This document shows, piece by piece, positions 1 to 22,170 of a stretch of DNA of 64,000 bases. Position 1 is the stretch's first letter. Each line of letters opens with the position of its first letter. The position numbers were made by a program, and so were the translations under genes. The notes under the pieces were generated by a model. That model did not search any database. It saw only the letters and a list, made by a program, of their open reading frames with translations, and was not told the origin of the DNA. Origin of the DNA: Apostichopus japonicus (Eukaryota > Echinodermata > Holothuroidea > Aspidochirotida > Stichopodidae); contig NC_092569.1 of NCBI RefSeq assembly GCF_037975245.1, forward strand, positions 17,589,501 to 17,653,500, in the 5' to 3' direction.

Positions 1-1579
1 TTCTTGAGGTATGATTGAATGAGAGCACTCATGTTATTTTACCTGAAGCTGCTGGTTACCGAATATTCATTATATTATTAACGAAAGTTCTGATTGGACA
101 ATAATGAAAGCCGGTACTTTTGAATTCATTTCGCTTGAGTTTTATAGACACCTGTGATTGCAGGATATTTATCTATTGATTTAATTGTTATTACTTAAAA
201 TATTAATATAGTGTGCGAAATACTAAGATGAAGTTAAAAGTAACTCCTCTTTATAAAAGACCTCACTTTTATATTACATACAATGTATATCAATGAATTA
301 TTAGTTTTTGTATGTTCTTTGTCAAAAACTAAACATACATGCTTACAGCTTGTTTTGACAGTAATGGCTGTAAAAGACCATCACTGTCGTGTAGTTACTG
401 TGACGTTTGACTATCTTATTCATGCCATAGCCAGCCGCACACTACATGTCCACATAATTATGTAGGTAAACCTATATTATTCATAAACAAAAATATATAA
501 TTGGTTGATATCATTCAATTGTACAGGTCACGCAAGCAGATAATGAACAAAATGAGGTGTTACTCAAGCAGACCAGAAGTTCAGACGAAGGTATGAATTA
601 CAACACAATATAACGAGCTTCATCATGGTCTCTAAAATTTCGAATGTTTAATTATTCAGATTTCAAACTTTATTATGTAGCCTATACAGTACATTTCCAC
701 TTTTCTTTTGAAAATACGAAGCAACCTTAGCTATCTCCTATAACGCATACATGCCTAACTATCTGCACCAGAAATACACATTGGTACGAGAGAGTTTTAT
801 TTTCTGGCCAGTATCCAATGTGGTTTTCACTTGTTGTATAACAAATTGGCGCAGTTTGTAGATAATTACATCTGACAGTTCAGACGACAAAAAATATGAC
901 ACCTGCGGTGCGTCACCTAACCACAAGGGGAGTAGGGGAGGGGAAGGTTTTTGTGGCCAGTGGCGTAGAATCCGTTTTAATGTGGCTGGGTGGGTGCAAT
1001 TGGGGATTTCCCAAACGAAATCTAAGTTTTGAAGATTCAACCTTTGGTTCCATTGAAATTTTTTATAACATATTGTTATTTCGAAACTTTGCACATTTTA
1101 GCAATTTTGTCTCAGTCAAAATTTTGACAATTTTCTGGAAATGTAATATTTTTCTATCAAAGTTCCATATCTATAATCGAAATTTGTTTTATTTTACTTC
1201 AGCAATTTCTTCTTTATTTGTTTTTGTTCTCGAAAGTCCGTACACATTTTCGAAAGTTAAGTGTCGACCGTTATATAAAATTCAACTTTTTATCTCATAC
1301 TTTTAAATTTTCAACACATCAAATTTTGTTGATTATTAAAAAATATATATGAAAAGAAATGCCTAGAACAAGGCTGAGGGTGCTATGAATTTTATTTTAT
1401 GGAGATGCAGGTTATTTAAAACACTTTAAACGAATCGAAAGAAAATGAAATAACGTCTAACTGATCCTCCATTAAAGTTGCCGGATGGCAATGGTGACAA
1501 TGAAAGGCATATTGTTCAACCCCTCCCAGCCCCAGCCCCCCTCCCTTGTTAAAAAAATACTTGGGAAATATATTTACAT

Positions 1580-1582
1580 TTA

Positions 1583-1643
<61 letters not shown>
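1580..1643. repeat. (TA)n microsatellite
   Basis: About 60 bp of nearly pure TA, in intron 2 of gene 1. Confidence 0.95.
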
Positions 1644-2130
1644 CTACTGATGGCTATTGATAAACAGTAGATAATTGTGACTAGCAGGCAGGCAAATCTG
1701 AATGATATTAAGAGCCCGTTTAGACGCAAAACACATAAAGAAAAGGAATGTTGCTTTTGTTTAATTCCGTATAATTAACAACGCATTTAACCTATCCTTT
1801 TTCCTCTTAACACAGATTCACCCTATTTCTTCTACCAAAAGCCAGAATACCCCAAGGACTGTCACGAAGTCTTCCAAAAATGTGTGGGCGATTCTTCCAA
1901 TGGTGTTCACTTTATACAACCATATGGATATCCGGAACCATTTGAAGTTTATTGTAACAATACTGTAGACTCGGGAAATTGGATAGTAAGTAAAATGTCG
2001 TTCTGGTCCGTTAACTCGAAAAGTTGTTGGGAATACCTTCCTACATAACGAACATCGAAGATGATTGTTAGATATGCAGCATTTTGTTAATGTATTCGGA
2101 AAGGAACTCTACCCCACTGAGACGATAGAG

Positions 2131-2168
2131 ATTTAGAGAGAGAGATATAGAGAGAGAGAGAGAGAGTG
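2131..2168. repeat. (AG)n-rich simple repeat
   Basis: Purine-rich GA repeat in intron 3 of gene 1, followed by further G/A-rich sequence to about 2215. Confidence 0.8.
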
Positions 2169-2745
2169 GTGGAGTGAGAGGTTGACAGAAAGAGGAGGAG
2201 TAAGAGGTGGAGAATTTGCCCCTTTGGTTCCTTTCTATAATTTTGCCGGATATGTTTTATAATACCATCATAAGTCGCATTAGCACTAACGTTTATTGAA
2301 CTTTATTGAATCTTTATTGCTTCGGTTTTTAATATTCGGTCCTTGGATATCAAAGACCGTCAAATATTATTTCTTCGTTTTGTATCAAGGGTATTTTACA
2401 TTGTTTAGCAAGTATGTTGTATGTTCAAGCGTTCTTAGGCAATTACAATTCTAGAAATTACATCAAAAATCTAATTATGCAAACGAATATTATTGGTGCA
2501 ACCGTGCATGCGCTTGCAACCGTACATGCGCTTTTACATATATGATTACTGTCACATTATTTTTTTTCATATTCAAGGTTTTGCAACGTCGTTTAGATGG
2601 CGGTGTCGACTTCAATCGAGACTGGAACGACTACAAACAAGGCTTTGGTTTTTTACATCGCGAATTTTGGCTGGGTAACGAGAAGCTTAGTTACATCACC
2701 AATCAAAGAGACCATGAGCTCCGAATAGATTTTGTGTCCAAGACA

Positions 2746-3112
2746 CAGTGGCGTAGGAAGGTACTTTTGGTTGGGGGGGCTGAAGACTGAAGGCCGGCCT
2801 GGGGGAGGGGTCTAAGGGGAGGGGGTGTCCCCCTCCCCTTTTGATTTTTTTGCATTTCCAGGTGGCCTCAGATGCAATTTGGTGCAATATAGCACACTTC
2901 AACACCCACTCCATTTTGTAAACTTAATTTTGTATTTTCACCTGGCCTTAGATGCAATTTGGTGCTCCAAATGAGATTTTTTTTTCTCATTTAGAAATGA
3001 AAAAGGGGTTTTCTGACTTGCGAACCGGGGGGGCGGAATGATACTTCCGCCCCTCCACATTTTTCACTGGGGGGCTGGCGCCCCCCCAGCCCCCCCGGTT
3101 CCTACGCCCTTG
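2746..3112. mobile_element. hAT-like MITE inserted in exon 4 of gene 1
   Basis: A 367-bp non-coding element. The left end reads CAGTGGCGTAGGAA and the inverted right end CAAGGGCGTAGGAA, 12 of 14 matching. The flanking 8 bp CCAAGACA occurs at 2738-2745 and again at 3113-3120, a perfect target-site duplication. An 8-bp duplication with CAGTGGCGTAG-type ends is the pattern of hAT-family non-autonomous elements. The interior has runs of G on the left and C on the right and contains no transposase. The coding sequence reads straight across the empty site (FVSKT to GDPYF), so this is a clean insertion into an exon. Confidence 0.9.
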
Positions 3113-3230
3113 CCAAGACAGGAGATCCATACTTTGCAAAGTACAACTTATTTCGACTGAGTGACGAACAGTCAATGTACCGACTTATTGGGCTTGGTGA
3201 CTATGATGCGTTCAGTACAGTAGGTGGGTT

Positions 3231-3234
<4 letters not shown>

Positions 3235-3279
<45 letters not shown>
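3235..3279. repeat. (AT)n microsatellite
   Basis: Pure AT repeat starting a few bases after the exon-4 donor of gene 1. Confidence 0.93.
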
Positions 3280-3280
<1 letters not shown>

Positions 3281-4493
3281 GCAATAGCGACATATCTGTG
3301 ACTAAATAGCTTTGACTTCCGAATAAATAAACAAACTAAGGATGTGGATCAATTCCTGTCTTAACGAGGAAGCTTCTTAATATGTACACATTTTGTATTT
3401 TGAAACATTGCATGGTGACTTACATTAATACTCACAATATAACCACTGTAAATTTATGATGTAGACTGCATGATAGATTGAATACAGAAGGTTTAGCTTA
3501 AACATTAGTAAATTAGAATAACACAACCACCCCTCTTATTCCGTTCCTTGCCAAGATAATCGAGCTTATTGCACAATACATTCAACCTAATTAACGTAAT
3601 GACAACAATATGTTATAACCCGAATTAAGGAAACGATCCATGTAATACCTGGGAACTGGGAAATGTGGTTCGTGCTGCGGGCGGTTCTCGATCTCCCTAT
3701 CCCATACTGCTCCGTTGTTTTCACATTCTCTCCCTGGTATATATTTCTTTACCTCTCAAGAGTTCAAACATCTTGTAATCACTATCATCCGTCATTTTGT
3801 TTTCCTGATATGTTACGTTATATATGATTATCTTTAGCCGAGTCACAAGAAAAGGGTATATTTTGCTTCTGTTTTAATTGATGTAATGAAAAGTTTTACA
3901 TGAGTTATATTATTTGATTCCCATTTTTTCTCGCACATCACTAAGAAAACTACGACTAGAGAATTTTTTTTTACATTTGAGTTGATCCTTCTTCACAGGT
4001 CACGATGCCTTCAGATACAACAGAGGAATGCCATTCTCTACTAGAGATCGTGACAATGACCGTCATTCTTCATCTCACTGTGCTGATCTTCATAGAAATG
4101 GTTGGTGGTTTGATTCTTGCTCTTGGGCCTACCCCAATTTACCTTGGGGTGATTCACCACACTGGCTGCATTTTCCAGGTGGAAACAATAACATTTGTTA
4201 CATAGATATGAAGATACGACCATTGCTGTAAAAGGTAAAAGGATCGAAAACAGCGGCTGGTGAAGTGAACTGACAGTGCGATGAACACGTTCTTGACTTT
4301 TAAAAGATTGAACACAGGTTTACACAGAATTTACGCAGAAAAAAAAAATAATCAGTTAGTTGTGCTCAGATTTGTTTACTGAGCATGGAATTTGTTTTGT
4401 TAAATACCTTAAGCCACCGTTCCCCTCAGTACTTCTTCTCTCAGTTAAGTTTGTTTAATGTAATATTATGTGCTATATCAACCCCATTCTAAT

Positions 4494-4499
4494 AATAAA
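4494..4499 (+). other. Candidate polyadenylation signal, gene 1
   Basis: AATAAA about 265 bp after the stop codon, in AT-rich sequence. Confidence 0.5.
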
Positions 4500-7400
4500 T
4501 AATACCGAAAATACGTGCTAGTTACAATTCCTTTCTCGCTTACGTTTAGGTGACATTTGAAACCTGATGACCATAAAGCACGAATTCAAAAGTGTAGAAG
4601 TTGCACAAATCTGTCTTCTTTCAACTAGTTACATGGGTTTGGGTAGAGAAAGGAAAGCTAAGACCTCAGTTTTAAAAGGAAAACAAATCATGTCTTGTAT
4701 GTGAGTATCAGTAAATTCAACATTTGGTCTACATAAAAATAATTTGTAAGATAATTCTTTGAATTTCTAAAATCTGAAAACAGAATTTTTTTCTTCAAAA
4801 ACTCAATATTTGTCATATATTTCTCAAATATTGCATTGATACAGCTAACAATATAATTGCACCAGATTATTGCTTGTTTCTCATTTAAAAACAAATACAG
4901 ATTGAGATTATCATGTGGACTAGAGCGCTTAGGTCATTAGAAATTCCTTACGTTCCGTTAGGCTATGTTCCGTTTGTGGTTTGGTTGAAATTATGGAAAT
5001 CAAAGAGGGAATCCATAAATCGATAATGTCATATGATATCCCCAATAATATTAAATATAATTTCGAAGGATCATTTCATATTATCATGTAACTTTCTAAT
5101 CTAATAAACGACTAAAGTTGAATGTTACTTCGTTTTTTGTTTTGTTTTCTGGTCACATTTAATTTTTATGAGGTCTATAACGCATAATCAAAATGCCATT
5201 CAAGAGAGTAAAATATATTAGATAAGCATTTATTTTATATCCTGGTCAACCATAATCAAGAAAACAAGCAGAGACACCACTTCACCTGTAACATTCATCA
5301 CGGTGACCGAACATCCAGCAGATCAACCTCACACATGTTAGACTTAGACAATTATTATCGGTTACAACTTTTGAAGACCATGTTTTATTCGTTGTTTGTC
5401 AGGCACCGCCCAGTGGCGGTTACAGACACCCCCCCCCCCTCTCACACTGGCACCCTTATTGGCACCTACAGAAAGACGAGGACCGGCAAATTTTCTTAAT
5501 ATTATACATATTTTACTCTTAAATCGATGAATTTTCGCTGCGTGAGAGTTGTATCATGGTCGAAGCTCCTCACCTTTTGCGTTGCTCTATCCAAATAACG
5601 CTACATCACAATCAGTATTGCAAAATGGCATTTTATTCGGTCTGATCTGTTTTACTTAGTTTTGTCCTATTGGAATTGATTCAAAAACATTACAAATTTT
5701 GTCTGTAATAAAGGATACATGTTTTACTACAATAACAGCATGACTTGTAAACCGAAGAGTTCGGCTGAGCGAATGAGTAGGTTATGTGTTTATGGAATGA
5801 ACGGGAGCTGACCGGTCTGTGAGGCGAGCAGCTACGAATATACGTACATCTATCTGGTAACCCTTTCTGTATAGGAAACACGTGTTGACCAATTCTCTAA
5901 GAACGTGACAATTCTGATATTTTCATTTTAATTTAACAAAGGGTTTCCCTGCTGAATAATTTAATAATAAGATCATATGTTGTTCATGTTTTATTTATTC
6001 CAAAATATGTTTAACCTTGTTGCACAAATCATGTTGGTTTTTTTTTTTGGATTCTTCGTTAAAAACAATGGCAATTTCTAGTACATGAACATACTTAAGA
6101 AAAAGGATCCATCTAAGCCCTCTTCTGAGAGCAAAAATGTATCAAAGGGAAGGAGGCAAACCCTTCCCATTAAAACCCTCCCCAAGGACGGCCATTCAGT
6201 TAAATAATGAAATTGATAGCAAACGTTCCATATATGCCCACTTCTCAGAGCAAACATGTCTCAGAGAGGTAGAGGCACATCCTCTCCATTAGACCCCCCC
6301 CTCCTTCCCCAGGACGGCCATTCAGTTGCGCCCGTATTGAAATTCCTGGATACGCCACTCGCCGCTTGTGTGTTCACAAAGCCATTCCACGTAAGATAGC
6401 TTGAAACCACGCAACTAGTTACTGTTATGAATTCAGTTGTTGAACTCCCGAAACTTCACGAACTTGCTTAGCCCTATTATCAGTTCATCTTCAAATAGCA
6501 TTGTCTTCATATAAAGGAATTGCTTAGATGAATTTACCTGACCATTTTCATATGCCGGACAAGGTGAGTTTAGGTTGCAAAGATTTAAAAGTAGTTTACA
6601 GAGAGGGTTCAGAGGTTTGTGATTAGGTTGATTTTATTAAGGAACAGTAGGCATATATCACTGATGCTGGCATAAGCTGTACCCGAGAGGTTGATATATA
6701 GCAGTAAATTGTACAATGCATGGATGGAGGACTATATGGACACTTTGATGCAAGGAGATTCATTACTTACATTATTTATTCAATATTCACAAACTTAGAT
6801 GAAATAAGGAAAATGGGCAAAGTGATTCAGATAATTTTCAAATTGGCGAGATCACACTAACAAGACAAAGTGCCAAAAATGGACAATGGAGGAAATATTT
6901 TAATTTGCGCGTTATTAACAATAATTTCATAATTGGCGCTCGATCTCTCGAAACAGAACCAATTTGGGAAATCTCAAGAACATTTGACTGTGATTTTTTT
7001 TTTTTATAAAGTTTGAATGAACATTGATTAGTGAGGTTGATAAATCACAAGTTATCCGAGTTAAGTGTCTGAAAGCGTTGTTAAATTACTGAGCTTACAC
7101 ATTTAGAAAGCTGTTTTATAGTGAGAAGACATTATTCACAAGAAGCATAACTATGTCCAATCATATGAGGATTGTTTTTTCTTCTGTCTTTTAATGCACT
7201 GATGCCTTGTCAACTTGGAATTAGAGTAGTTTAAAAAAATAGTTGTATATAATACCGGTGAATTGAATTATATTAGATCCATATGTTGCAAGCACTTTTT
7301 GAATTAATCTTATCACAATGTTTTTTTTTTATGATATCTATTTAAAAGATTCTTGTCTCTTCACTAACATGATAAGGCACTTTTACACGATATAGCACAA

Positions 7401-7735
7401 TAAGGCACAATATTTTTCAAATAAGGACATGGTGTTTCAAAGCTCAACATCGGAAACCACATAACTGGTGACACTGGTCAATTCAAGCCAATGGAAATTA
7501 ATTTAAATCATGATTGGGTTAATTCTATTCAAACTGTTCACATATCCCTCTGCAATAGAAGCCTTTCATCATAAAGAGTCCTGTTGATTGGGCTAGAAAG
7601 GGATATATCCTTAGATAGACACTGAACGCTCACAAATATAATACATAACATATTATTCGTGTACGGTTGTCTATAAAACATGACAACGTTGAAGGCGTTA
7701 AAGTTTCCTGCTATAATCTACAATCTTTAGAAAAT
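4500..7735. other. Intergenic region between genes 1 and 2
   Basis: AT-rich and without a convincing gene. It holds a C-run next to CAGTGGCGG at about 5411, which may be an old element end, and a degenerate tandem duplication near 6112-6328 followed by GGATACGCCACT, also resembling an element end. No FReD exon was found. Confidence 0.6.
6112..6328. repeat. Degenerate tandem duplication, about 120-bp period
   Basis: Two related blocks (about 6112-6207 and 6233-6328). Each has a CTTCTNAGAGCAAA-like start, a purine-rich middle, a C-rich stretch and the shared end GGACGGCCATTCAGTT. Probably part of an old repeat element. Confidence 0.6.
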
Positions 7736-7911
7736 GAGGTCAATGGTACAAAATGGATCTTCTCCACTACGGTTGTTAGGAAGCCATGTATATATTAATA
7801 AACATGTCACTCAAGCGTTAACTTCTATCGACAAGATTTACGATAATAGTTTCATTTCATCTTGAGCTGTTACCCTGAAAGCATCTATAGTAACCAGGAC
7901 ACCTTGGGAAG
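7736..7911 (+). promoter_or_regulatory. Putative proximal promoter and 5'UTR of gene 2
   Basis: Contains ACGGTTGTTAGG at 7769-7780, 143 bp before the ATG. The same 12-mer lies 131-134 bp before the ATG of genes 4, 5 and 6, although the rest of this upstream sequence differs from theirs. A TATATATTAATAAA stretch follows at about 7788. The stretch ends in CTTGGGAAG before ATG, similar to CTCGGCAAG in the sister genes. Transcription start is not determinable. Confidence 0.4.
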
Positions 7912-17764
<9,853 letters not shown>

Positions 17765-18326
17765 TAGAGCAGGTGACATTTCGATGCAGTTTGGTTTTGA
17801 AGTTTATCATATCTTTAACAACGCAGAGCACCAATCAACTTACACCGACGTATGAAGTATAAATTATGATACATTTTAAAATAATCCAATGAATTTTTTC
17901 TTGTTTGATTTTAAGTTTAAACTAACGAATATAGTGTCAGTAATTCGCAAATACTCTTGTCCACCAATTTTTAACCTCTTATCATTTATCAAAGATACAT
18001 GGTTAAACAAGTTACCAAGTCGTTATTTGAGACAGCATTTTTAAAGATTTAGTTAAAGAACAAGGAGATATAGAACTCTTATTAACACAATTATTGTGAT
18101 GACCAATTCTCTCAAAACTAGTCATAAGAAAACCTACTAACTGAAAACAAATTGCCTCTTGACGTTTAACATCAAGACTTCTGTGTTTGTTTCGCTCTTG
18201 ATGTGTTTTGGATATAACCATTTCAAATTAACAACGATATTCAGTCAGAATCATCAAAAGGCTTTGTTTTACAAATTGGTGGTACTAAGAAACACTTTAG
18301 TGCTTTATTCTGTTACTACATGCAGA

Positions 18327-18932
18327 ATACGGTATAATATGAAATTGGAAATGACCCAATTGCAAACTTAATTATCAGAAATGTACATTCTTAAAGTCAA
18401 CAAAAAGTATGCAGTTGCGGTTATATATGGTATACAACATTATAATAGGATTAATCACTGATATTGTAAATACTAAGTCAAAGATGTGTTACTGCAAGAT
18501 ACGAACGTCACGTTACATATAGTACATTGGCTTTCTTCGGTATTTTGAAATTTGACAATCATCGTCCAAAACTAGCCAGTATTACTTATATCGTTACATA
18601 CAACCACATTATGTTGGCAAAATATTGGGGACGTAAGTATTCAACCAAATTTGGGTAAACCTTTGCCCCAAACAAGTCAAATACACACGATAAATACGCA
18701 CTTATCCAACCAAAAAAATTAGAGTAAACGTTTGCCACAAAACAAGTAAAATAAAGTCAATAGGTTTCCAGTGCTATGCAAAATATTTGCCAAACTTTAT
18801 TACAGTGCAACATACGGTATAATATGAAATTGGAAAGGACCCAATTGCAAACTTAGTTATCAGAAATGTACATTCTTAAAGTCAGCAAAGCATATCCAGT
18901 TCCGATTATATATGGTATACAACATTATAATA
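18327..18932. repeat. Direct repeat pair in intron 4, 485-bp spacing
   Basis: A block of about 120 bp (18327-18449) recurs at 18812-18932. Both contain ACGGTATAATATGAAATTGG, then CCCAATTGCAAACTTA and end TATATATGGTATACAACATT. The equivalent pair is present in intron 4 of gene 5 (from 43448 and 44056). In gene 4 only the second copy remains intact (from 32083). Confidence 0.8.
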
Positions 18933-19142
18933 GTAGACTATCTCTTCGAAGAATAGCATATCTTGATAAACGAGAAAATAATGCAATTTCAGCCGTTTAT
19001 TTGTCCTTAATAAGAAAATAAACATTTAAAAAAACATATACATTAGCCCTATGTTTTAATATTCATTTGATTCCTTACATGTTAACACAGCGTATAATTA
19101 ATTAACATTTCTAATCAATTTCGTTCTTTTATTTTATTGTAG

Positions 19143-19381
19143 GTTACGATGCTTTGCCTTACAACAAAGGAATGGCTTTCACAACAATAGATCGCGACAA
19201 TGACCTTTATTGTGCCAACTGTGCTAGTGGTTATAATGGTTGGTGGTATAAAGGCAGTCCAAGTTACTGCTCTTACACTTATCCCAATTATCCATGGAGT
19301 ACTGGTCCATATTGGAATAACTTTCCCGGAGGTAATTACAACATTCAATATATAGAGATGAAGATACGTCCAGTTGAATAA
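19143..19381 (+). CDS. Orphan FReD exon 5 (gene 3), 239 bp
   Basis: A full last exon with a TAG acceptor in front (TTTATTGTAG then GTTACGATGC), an open frame in the expected phase and TAA at 19379-19381. It encodes the C-terminal part of the domain: YDALPYNKGMAFTT, DRDND calcium site, NCASGYNGWWYKGSPSYC loop (15 residues between cysteines), NFPGG and IEMKIRPVE. Exons 1-4 are absent upstream as far as gene 2. No disabling change is seen. Compared with sisters it has Ile for Arg before DRDND and an extra Cys (LYCANC). It may be a dead remnant or an alternative last exon for gene 2, whose exon 4 ends in the matching phase. AATAAA follows at 19505-19510 and 19656-19661. Confidence 0.75.
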
Positions 19382-19776
19382 AGAAGAAAAGAAAAAAAGG
19401 TCAACACAGCTGTATGAAGATCGACTTTACATGGAAGCAACTGAAAAGCAATTTAAATTGGTGAACATGATTTTACTAAACTGACGTCAAAGCTCATTTT
19501 GGAAAATAAACGTAGATGCAGAAGCCTTCATCGATGGTTCTTAATTCAGTTCTACTATGCATAAAGACGTCAAAGAATATGTGTGTTTTATAACAGCAGT
19601 TCGCTTTAGTTTGCTTAATGTCTAAACAGACTCATGCTTATTATTTAATGAAGATAATAAAATTGTATCGTAAATTTAAAGAACATATTCTTCTTGTTAT
19701 TAAAACATGTTTTTAAAGTAGACTACTCTATTAAAAATAAATCATACCTTTGCAATTGGCATCAGATTATGGCTTT

Positions 19777-20145
19777 AATAATAATAATTATAATATATAA
19801 GTTCTTATTATAGCGCCAAATTCCAAAAGGCCTCTAGGCGCTTTACAAAACCTAAAACAAATAAAAACAAAAAGACAGAGAAATCAAAGGAATAAAAGTC
19901 TAGAAAACACATAAACGAAAATTAAACAGTATGTAAAATACGAACACAAAAATGTTAAAACACGAGACAAACCTAAACAAAACAAAACAAAGGATAAGCA
20001 CATAACATAGAGTTATACAAAAGTAACAGTCTAGATATAACCACGAGTATATAAAAGTGACAAAATCACGTAGAGAAACTAAAAAGATGTGTTTTAAACA
20101 TTTTATTAAATATTGCGAGAGATTTGGCAGTCTTTATGTCTTTTT
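19777..20145 (-). mobile_element. 369-bp interspersed insertion, non-LTR 3'-end-like, minus strand
   Basis: Begins on the + strand with AATAATAATAATTATAAT and then AGCGCCAAATTCC and GGCGCTTTACAA, which reads in reverse as an ATT-tailed non-LTR 3' end. It is present here and at 33037-33405, but the equivalent places after genes 5 and 6 go directly from the left flank to the right flank. No reading frame. Confidence 0.6.
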
Positions 20146-22170
20146 GAGGGAGAGGGTTTGTGTTATTTTAGGCTTGTACGTTTGCAATGCGATTGAAACT
20201 CACCTTGAAGGAAAACATGATCACAAGATGATGAAACCTTTCGTTCTTGCATCATCAATGGACACAATGGACGCAGACTTCTTACTAGCTTTCAATCAGA
20301 ATCTATTGATACTTTACCTTTAAATTAAACTCGCTATTCATTCACATGGTATTGTATAACTGTTGAGGAGGGTGGTAGGGGTGGGGGTAGCATGATTCCA
20401 TTTGAGAGTGATTTAATATCCAGCTCATCCTCACCGCAGGTTGCGCAACAGCGATTAATAAATCATGTAGTTGGTATTAAGTTAAATTTCAATTTTCTAA
20501 GATTTTAAGAGTAAACGGAGCGACTTCAATGACTATATTACCACCTACGAAGTAAATCTCTACCCTTCCCTCACTTATTCTGCATTCCAACTGCTCATAT
20601 TTGAGAATGACAACTATTAACAGAAACCTCGTTTATATTGGTATACTCCAATGGCTTCCTATTTAATCGCTTGACTGCCTAGCAATGTTTCTTCCATTCA
20701 AATTTTGTGTTGTTAAATTGTAGTTGTTAGCAAAGTAATTGAAGATTACAACGCACTTTACCTTTGCAATGTCGCCCTTCTCGTCCTCGGATGGACCAAT
20801 GACAAGAGCCCAAATCGACGTCAGCACGTTACATCAGGGAGTAGTTATGAACAACTCCCTGGTTACATTGAACCGATACATAAGGCCGATCAGGCAGACA
20901 ACGATACATCATTTTAATAGGTGGATACCCAATTCATTTTCTAGCCTCTGGCTACACTATACTGCATATTGGTAACACGCGACACCCTTATTTTATTCCT
21001 GGAAAGCCCTCCTTTTATTGCCAAGACCAACGACTACAACTTTACAAATATCAATCGATTCATGTCTCTGATAAATCTAAGGTTGGTATTAAAAGGCATA
21101 AAAGTAAAAGGACGGTATTTCGTATTGTTGCTTAGCTATTTGTAAACAATATTTTAATGTATAAATGGATCTCAATCCCTACTGTTGAAAAGGATGACGA
21201 TACGTTAGACTTTTGCCCATCTTTATATCTCAACAGCGCTAATAACAAAAATCCCGAAAAGAGGAATCGCTAGTATAATACAAACTATTTCTTTTACAGT
21301 AGTGTTTAGTGTTCCGTTACGTCTCGAATCTCCGAAAGGAATATTATGGAATACTGGCATACAGCGCGAGGCACACTCAGAAATTAACGGCGGGAGAAAA
21401 AAGTAGATTCGCACATGATAACAACGATTCATTGTACACTATCATACCATTCATACTTCCAAAGTATCTTCTTTAACATCTTGCCGACTTCGTAATCAGT
21501 ATCGACAATACCTTCCTTATTCTATCAAATTACATTAATCATCTCACTTGAGATCAGATTCTCATCTGCCTCAATATTACATGCGTAACACTACAAATAC
21601 TCAGTAAGAAACTTATTATATACTGGTACTAGAACAAACGATCTTCGACAGACTTCTGAGTGTCAAACCTACCAAAGTAATTTTCTATGTGTTTTTTTTC
21701 TTAACAGAACACATGCAAGTATTCCTAATTTCGTAGTAGTAATAATTGTAAGGCAATAATTATTTACAATAAATAAACATGATACATTCTGTCTTTTGCA
21801 CCATATACTGGCCGTAACTTGTCTCCCGAGAAAACACCATGAATTTGTTCCGAGAAGTGATTTACAGTATAGTGCATAGATAAATTTGTTTGATGGGTGC
21901 TAGTTGGTAATATAACCTGATTCTTGCGACCCGTGCACACTTTCAGCGTAATGGCAATCTCGTTTACAAACTAAATTTTAACATACCGTATCTTCAGGAG
22001 GACGTAAAAATTTTACATAAAATGTTACATAAATATTTTACATAAATTATACATACGCTAAACATGGTTAACTAGTAGGAAGATAATATGTTAGTTGTTT
22101 TCAAGATTCGTGAAGAAATAGAACGTTGAAGTATTTAAAGTTTGATTTCTTACTGATGACGTATAGACCT

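Larger units (their letters stand above)
527..4231 (+). pseudogene. FReD gene 1, fibrinogen-like secreted protein, 5'-partial, exon 4 disrupted by a MITE
   Basis: Exons seen: exon 2 527-590 (ag before, gtatga after), exon 3 1816-1985, exon 4 2578-3223, exon 5 3999-4231 ending in TAA. Exon 1 with the signal peptide must lie before the window. Exon 3 starts the fibrinogen-related domain (PYFFYQKPEYPKDC, then PFEVYCNNTVD) and exon 5 ends it (calcium-site-like DRDND, NGWW, cysteine loop, HFPGG, MKIRP). Exon 4 carries a 367-bp insertion at 2746-3112 flanked by an 8-bp duplication. Removing it leaves 168+103=271 bp, exactly the length of exon 4 in all sister genes. The insertion plus duplication is 375 bp, so frame is kept, but an in-frame TGA at 2788-2790 ends translation. 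The exon-4 donor is the weak GTGGGT. Unlike its sisters, gene 1 has no dibasic motif in exon 2 and has a sixth domain cysteine (NICYID). It is the most divergent copy. It is called a pseudogene unless the insertion is spliced out. Confidence 0.82.

Noticed and set aside
759-1306. Open frames of 111 and 136 codons on both strands
   Set aside because: They overlap each other inside intron 2 of gene 1, are low-complexity T-rich and resemble no known domain. A CAGTGGCGTAG at 958 looks like a hAT end, but no partner end or duplication was found.
2696-2914. Minus-strand frame of 72 codons
   Set aside because: It lies across exon 4 and the MITE interior and is G/C-run driven.
5411-6356. Possible 945-bp hAT element bounded by CAGTGGCGG and TACGCCACT
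   Set aside because: The proposed ends match poorly and no 8-bp target duplication was found.
20739-20975. 78-codon frame with similar frames at 33999-34232 and 45568-45792
   Set aside because: Conserved only because the units are recent copies. It begins at TTG rather than ATG, and in the more diverged copy near 57127 the frame changes midway.
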